From positions 1-6,626 of the forward strand of contig JAZUPV010000120.1 in the NCBI GenBank assembly GCA_045605365.1: a stretch of DNA of 6,626 nt. The letters are read 5' to 3'. Position numbers and translations under genes: made by a program. The notes below the pieces were generated by a model. The model had not been told where the DNA came from. It ran no database searches and saw nothing but the letters and a program-made list of their open reading frames with translations. The stretch comes from CAKVLS01 sp045605365 (GTDB lineage Bacteria > Bacillota > Clostridia > Christensenellales > UBA1242). Shown one piece after another: positions 5,415 through 6,626 of this stretch; within the stretch, counting starts at the first letter, position 1, and each line of letters begins with the position of its first letter.

Positions 5415-6626
5415 TTATAATAATGCGCTATTTTTTATCTCGTCGGCTATATCTACAACATCTCCCGCCCCTAAAAACAGTAGCACCTTATCGCAACAGT
5501 CAAAGGACTTTAAAAAGCTTATGGCGGCAGTTTTATTAAAACTACCAAATATTCGACCACATATCTTTCTATCTTTTAAGGCTTTAATTAACGCCCCAGA
5601 ACTACCTTTTTGGTCAAAGTTTTCTCTTGCAGAATAAGTGTCAATTATCACCAAATTATCTACTCCGCTAAAGCACTTTACAAAATCTTCAAAAAGCGTT
5701 TTTGTCCTAGAAAAGGTATGCGGTTGAAATATCACAACTATTTGTTTGTTATAAACTAGTTTTGCTGTGTCAATGGCACATTTTATCTCTGTTGGGTGGT
5801 GGGCATAGTCTTTGACAACAACACAGCCACTTGGGAGATTTACACTTTCAAACCGCCGCCTAACACCTAAAAAATTGTTGATAGATTTAGCGACCTTGTC
5901 CATAGGCAAATTATATTTGTCAGCAACAACAACCGCAGCTAAAGCATTATACACATTATGCTCCCCATATACGCTGAGATTAATATGTACTAGTTTTTTG
6001 TTTTTGTGATATACATCAAAACTAAACTTGCCTTTGTTGTTAGTTTTGTTTTGTATACAGTAGTCCCCTACATCACCAAATGTTGTAACCGAGCTATTAA
6101 TATATTTTTTATAATCATTTTGTACAAATACACTTGCAGAATTGCTACAAAAACGATTAAACGAACGGACAATATTGTTAAAGTTTTTGAAATAATCTAA
6201 GTGTTCATTTTCTATATTAGTAACAACTGCCGTTGTTGGATTTAAAGACAAAAAACTATCTTTATACTCACAAGCTTCGGTTATAAATATCTGCTCGCCG
6301 CCTATATACAAGTTACCACCTATCTTGTCAAAATCTCCGCCGATATGTATAGTGGGATTTTTGCCACAATCAATAAACACTTGACCTAGCATTGCCGTAG
6401 TAGTAGTTTTGCCGTGCATACCGGCAACGGCGATAACATCACTATATTGACCCGCAATCTCTCCCAAAAGTTTTGCCCTATCAATACAAACAATATTGTT
6501 GTTTCTTGCTAAAACCAGCTCTGGATTATCAAAACTAATTGCTGCAGAATATACAACAATATCGACATCTTTTATGTTAAGTGCACTGTGCCCTATATAG
6601 ACATCAATACCCATAGATACAAGTTC
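5415..6626 (-). CDS. murC: UDP-N-acetylmuramate--L-alanine ligase, N-terminus beyond the window
   Basis: MurC is the cytoplasmic ATP-dependent ligase that adds L-alanine to UDP-N-acetylmuramate, the first amino acid of the peptidoglycan stem peptide. The visible frame gives 403 residues and continues through the right edge: the codons before the first ATG (6612-6614) encode ELVS, which fits the family, so that ATG is not the start. About 50 N-terminal residues of the first Rossmann domain are missing compared with the usual 450-460. Seen in order (numbered from the first visible residue): VVYSAAI, the ATP-binding GMHGKTTTT (69-77), EACEYKDSFL (117-126), TNIENEHLDY (136-145), GEHNVYNA (221-228), RRRFE (256-260), DYAHHPTE (273-280, typical of MurC), QPHTFSRT, and LGAGD (385-389) near the end. 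All three Mur ligase domains are represented and key motifs are intact. The EACEY form, with Cys where many MurC have Asp, occurs in other MurC proteins as far as I recall. Confidence 0.96.
   Translation of the reverse strand, partial: ELVSMGIDVYIGHSALNIKDVDIVVYSAAISFDNPELVLARNNNIVCIDRAKLLGEIAGQYSDVIAVAGMHGKTTTTAMLGQVFIDCGKNPTIHIGGDFDKIGGNLYIGGEQIFITEACEYKDSFLSLNPTTAVVTNIENEHLDYFKNFNNIVRSFNRFCSNSASVFVQNDYKKYINSSVTTFGDVGDYCIQNKTNNKGKFSFDVYHKNKKLVHINLSVYGEHNVYNALAAVVVADKYNLPMDKVAKSINNFLGVRRRFESVNLPSGCVVVKDYAHHPTEIKCAIDTAKLVYNKQIVVIFQPHTFSRTKTLFEDFVKCFSGVDNLVIIDTYSARENFDQKGSSGALIKALKDRKICGRIFGSFNKTAAISFLKSFDCCDKVLLFLGAGDVVDIADEIKNSALL

Noticed and set aside
5812..6200. Plus-strand open frames at 5812-6009 and 6006-6200
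   Set aside because: Both are antisense to murC, which has its full motif set in one minus-strand frame.

Overview
This 6.6-kb window is AT-rich bacterial chromosome, and every gene I can support lies on the minus strand. The gene set is rpmE, a DUF1385-type membrane domain joined to prmC, then prfA. That order, with strong Shine-Dalgarno sequences, sigma-A-type promoters and U-tailed hairpin terminators, points to a low-GC member of the Bacillota, most likely an uncultured Clostridia-like lineage. murC indicates a peptidoglycan wall. The taxonomic call is inference from gene content and order, not from a marker gene.

Layout in the direction of transcription (right to left): (1) murC, UDP-N-acetylmuramate--L-alanine ligase, cut by the right edge and lacking about 50 N-terminal residues. 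(2) A 111-bp gap to the chosen rpmE start, holding a strong extended -10 promoter, then rpmE (zinc-type ribosomal protein L31) and its own terminator. (3) A short gap with promoter-like hexamers, then one long gene encoding a divergent DUF1385/YqhQ-like membrane domain fused in frame to the release-factor methyltransferase PrmC. (4) prfA (RF1) only 7 bp downstream, ending in a clear terminator. (5) A separately promoted 649-residue protein of unknown function with a folded N-terminal half and a long disordered, repeat-bearing middle. (6) At the left edge, a further promoter pointing out of the window towards an unseen gene.

The genes in (2) to (4) form a translation module. L31 is a ribosome component, RF1 terminates translation at UAA/UAG, and PrmC methylates the glutamine of the RF1 GGQ motif, so the modifying enzyme and its substrate are made from adjacent, probably coupled reading frames. 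The two most interesting items are the fusion, whose membrane half has lost the signature residues of its family while its methyltransferase half looks intact, and the unrecognised 649-residue protein with its own regulation. Two apparent upstream TTG starts (5044 and 2089) fall inside -35 boxes, so both genes are annotated from later ATG codons. No RNA gene, mobile element or CRISPR array was seen, and no gene-free stretch exceeds 300 bases.
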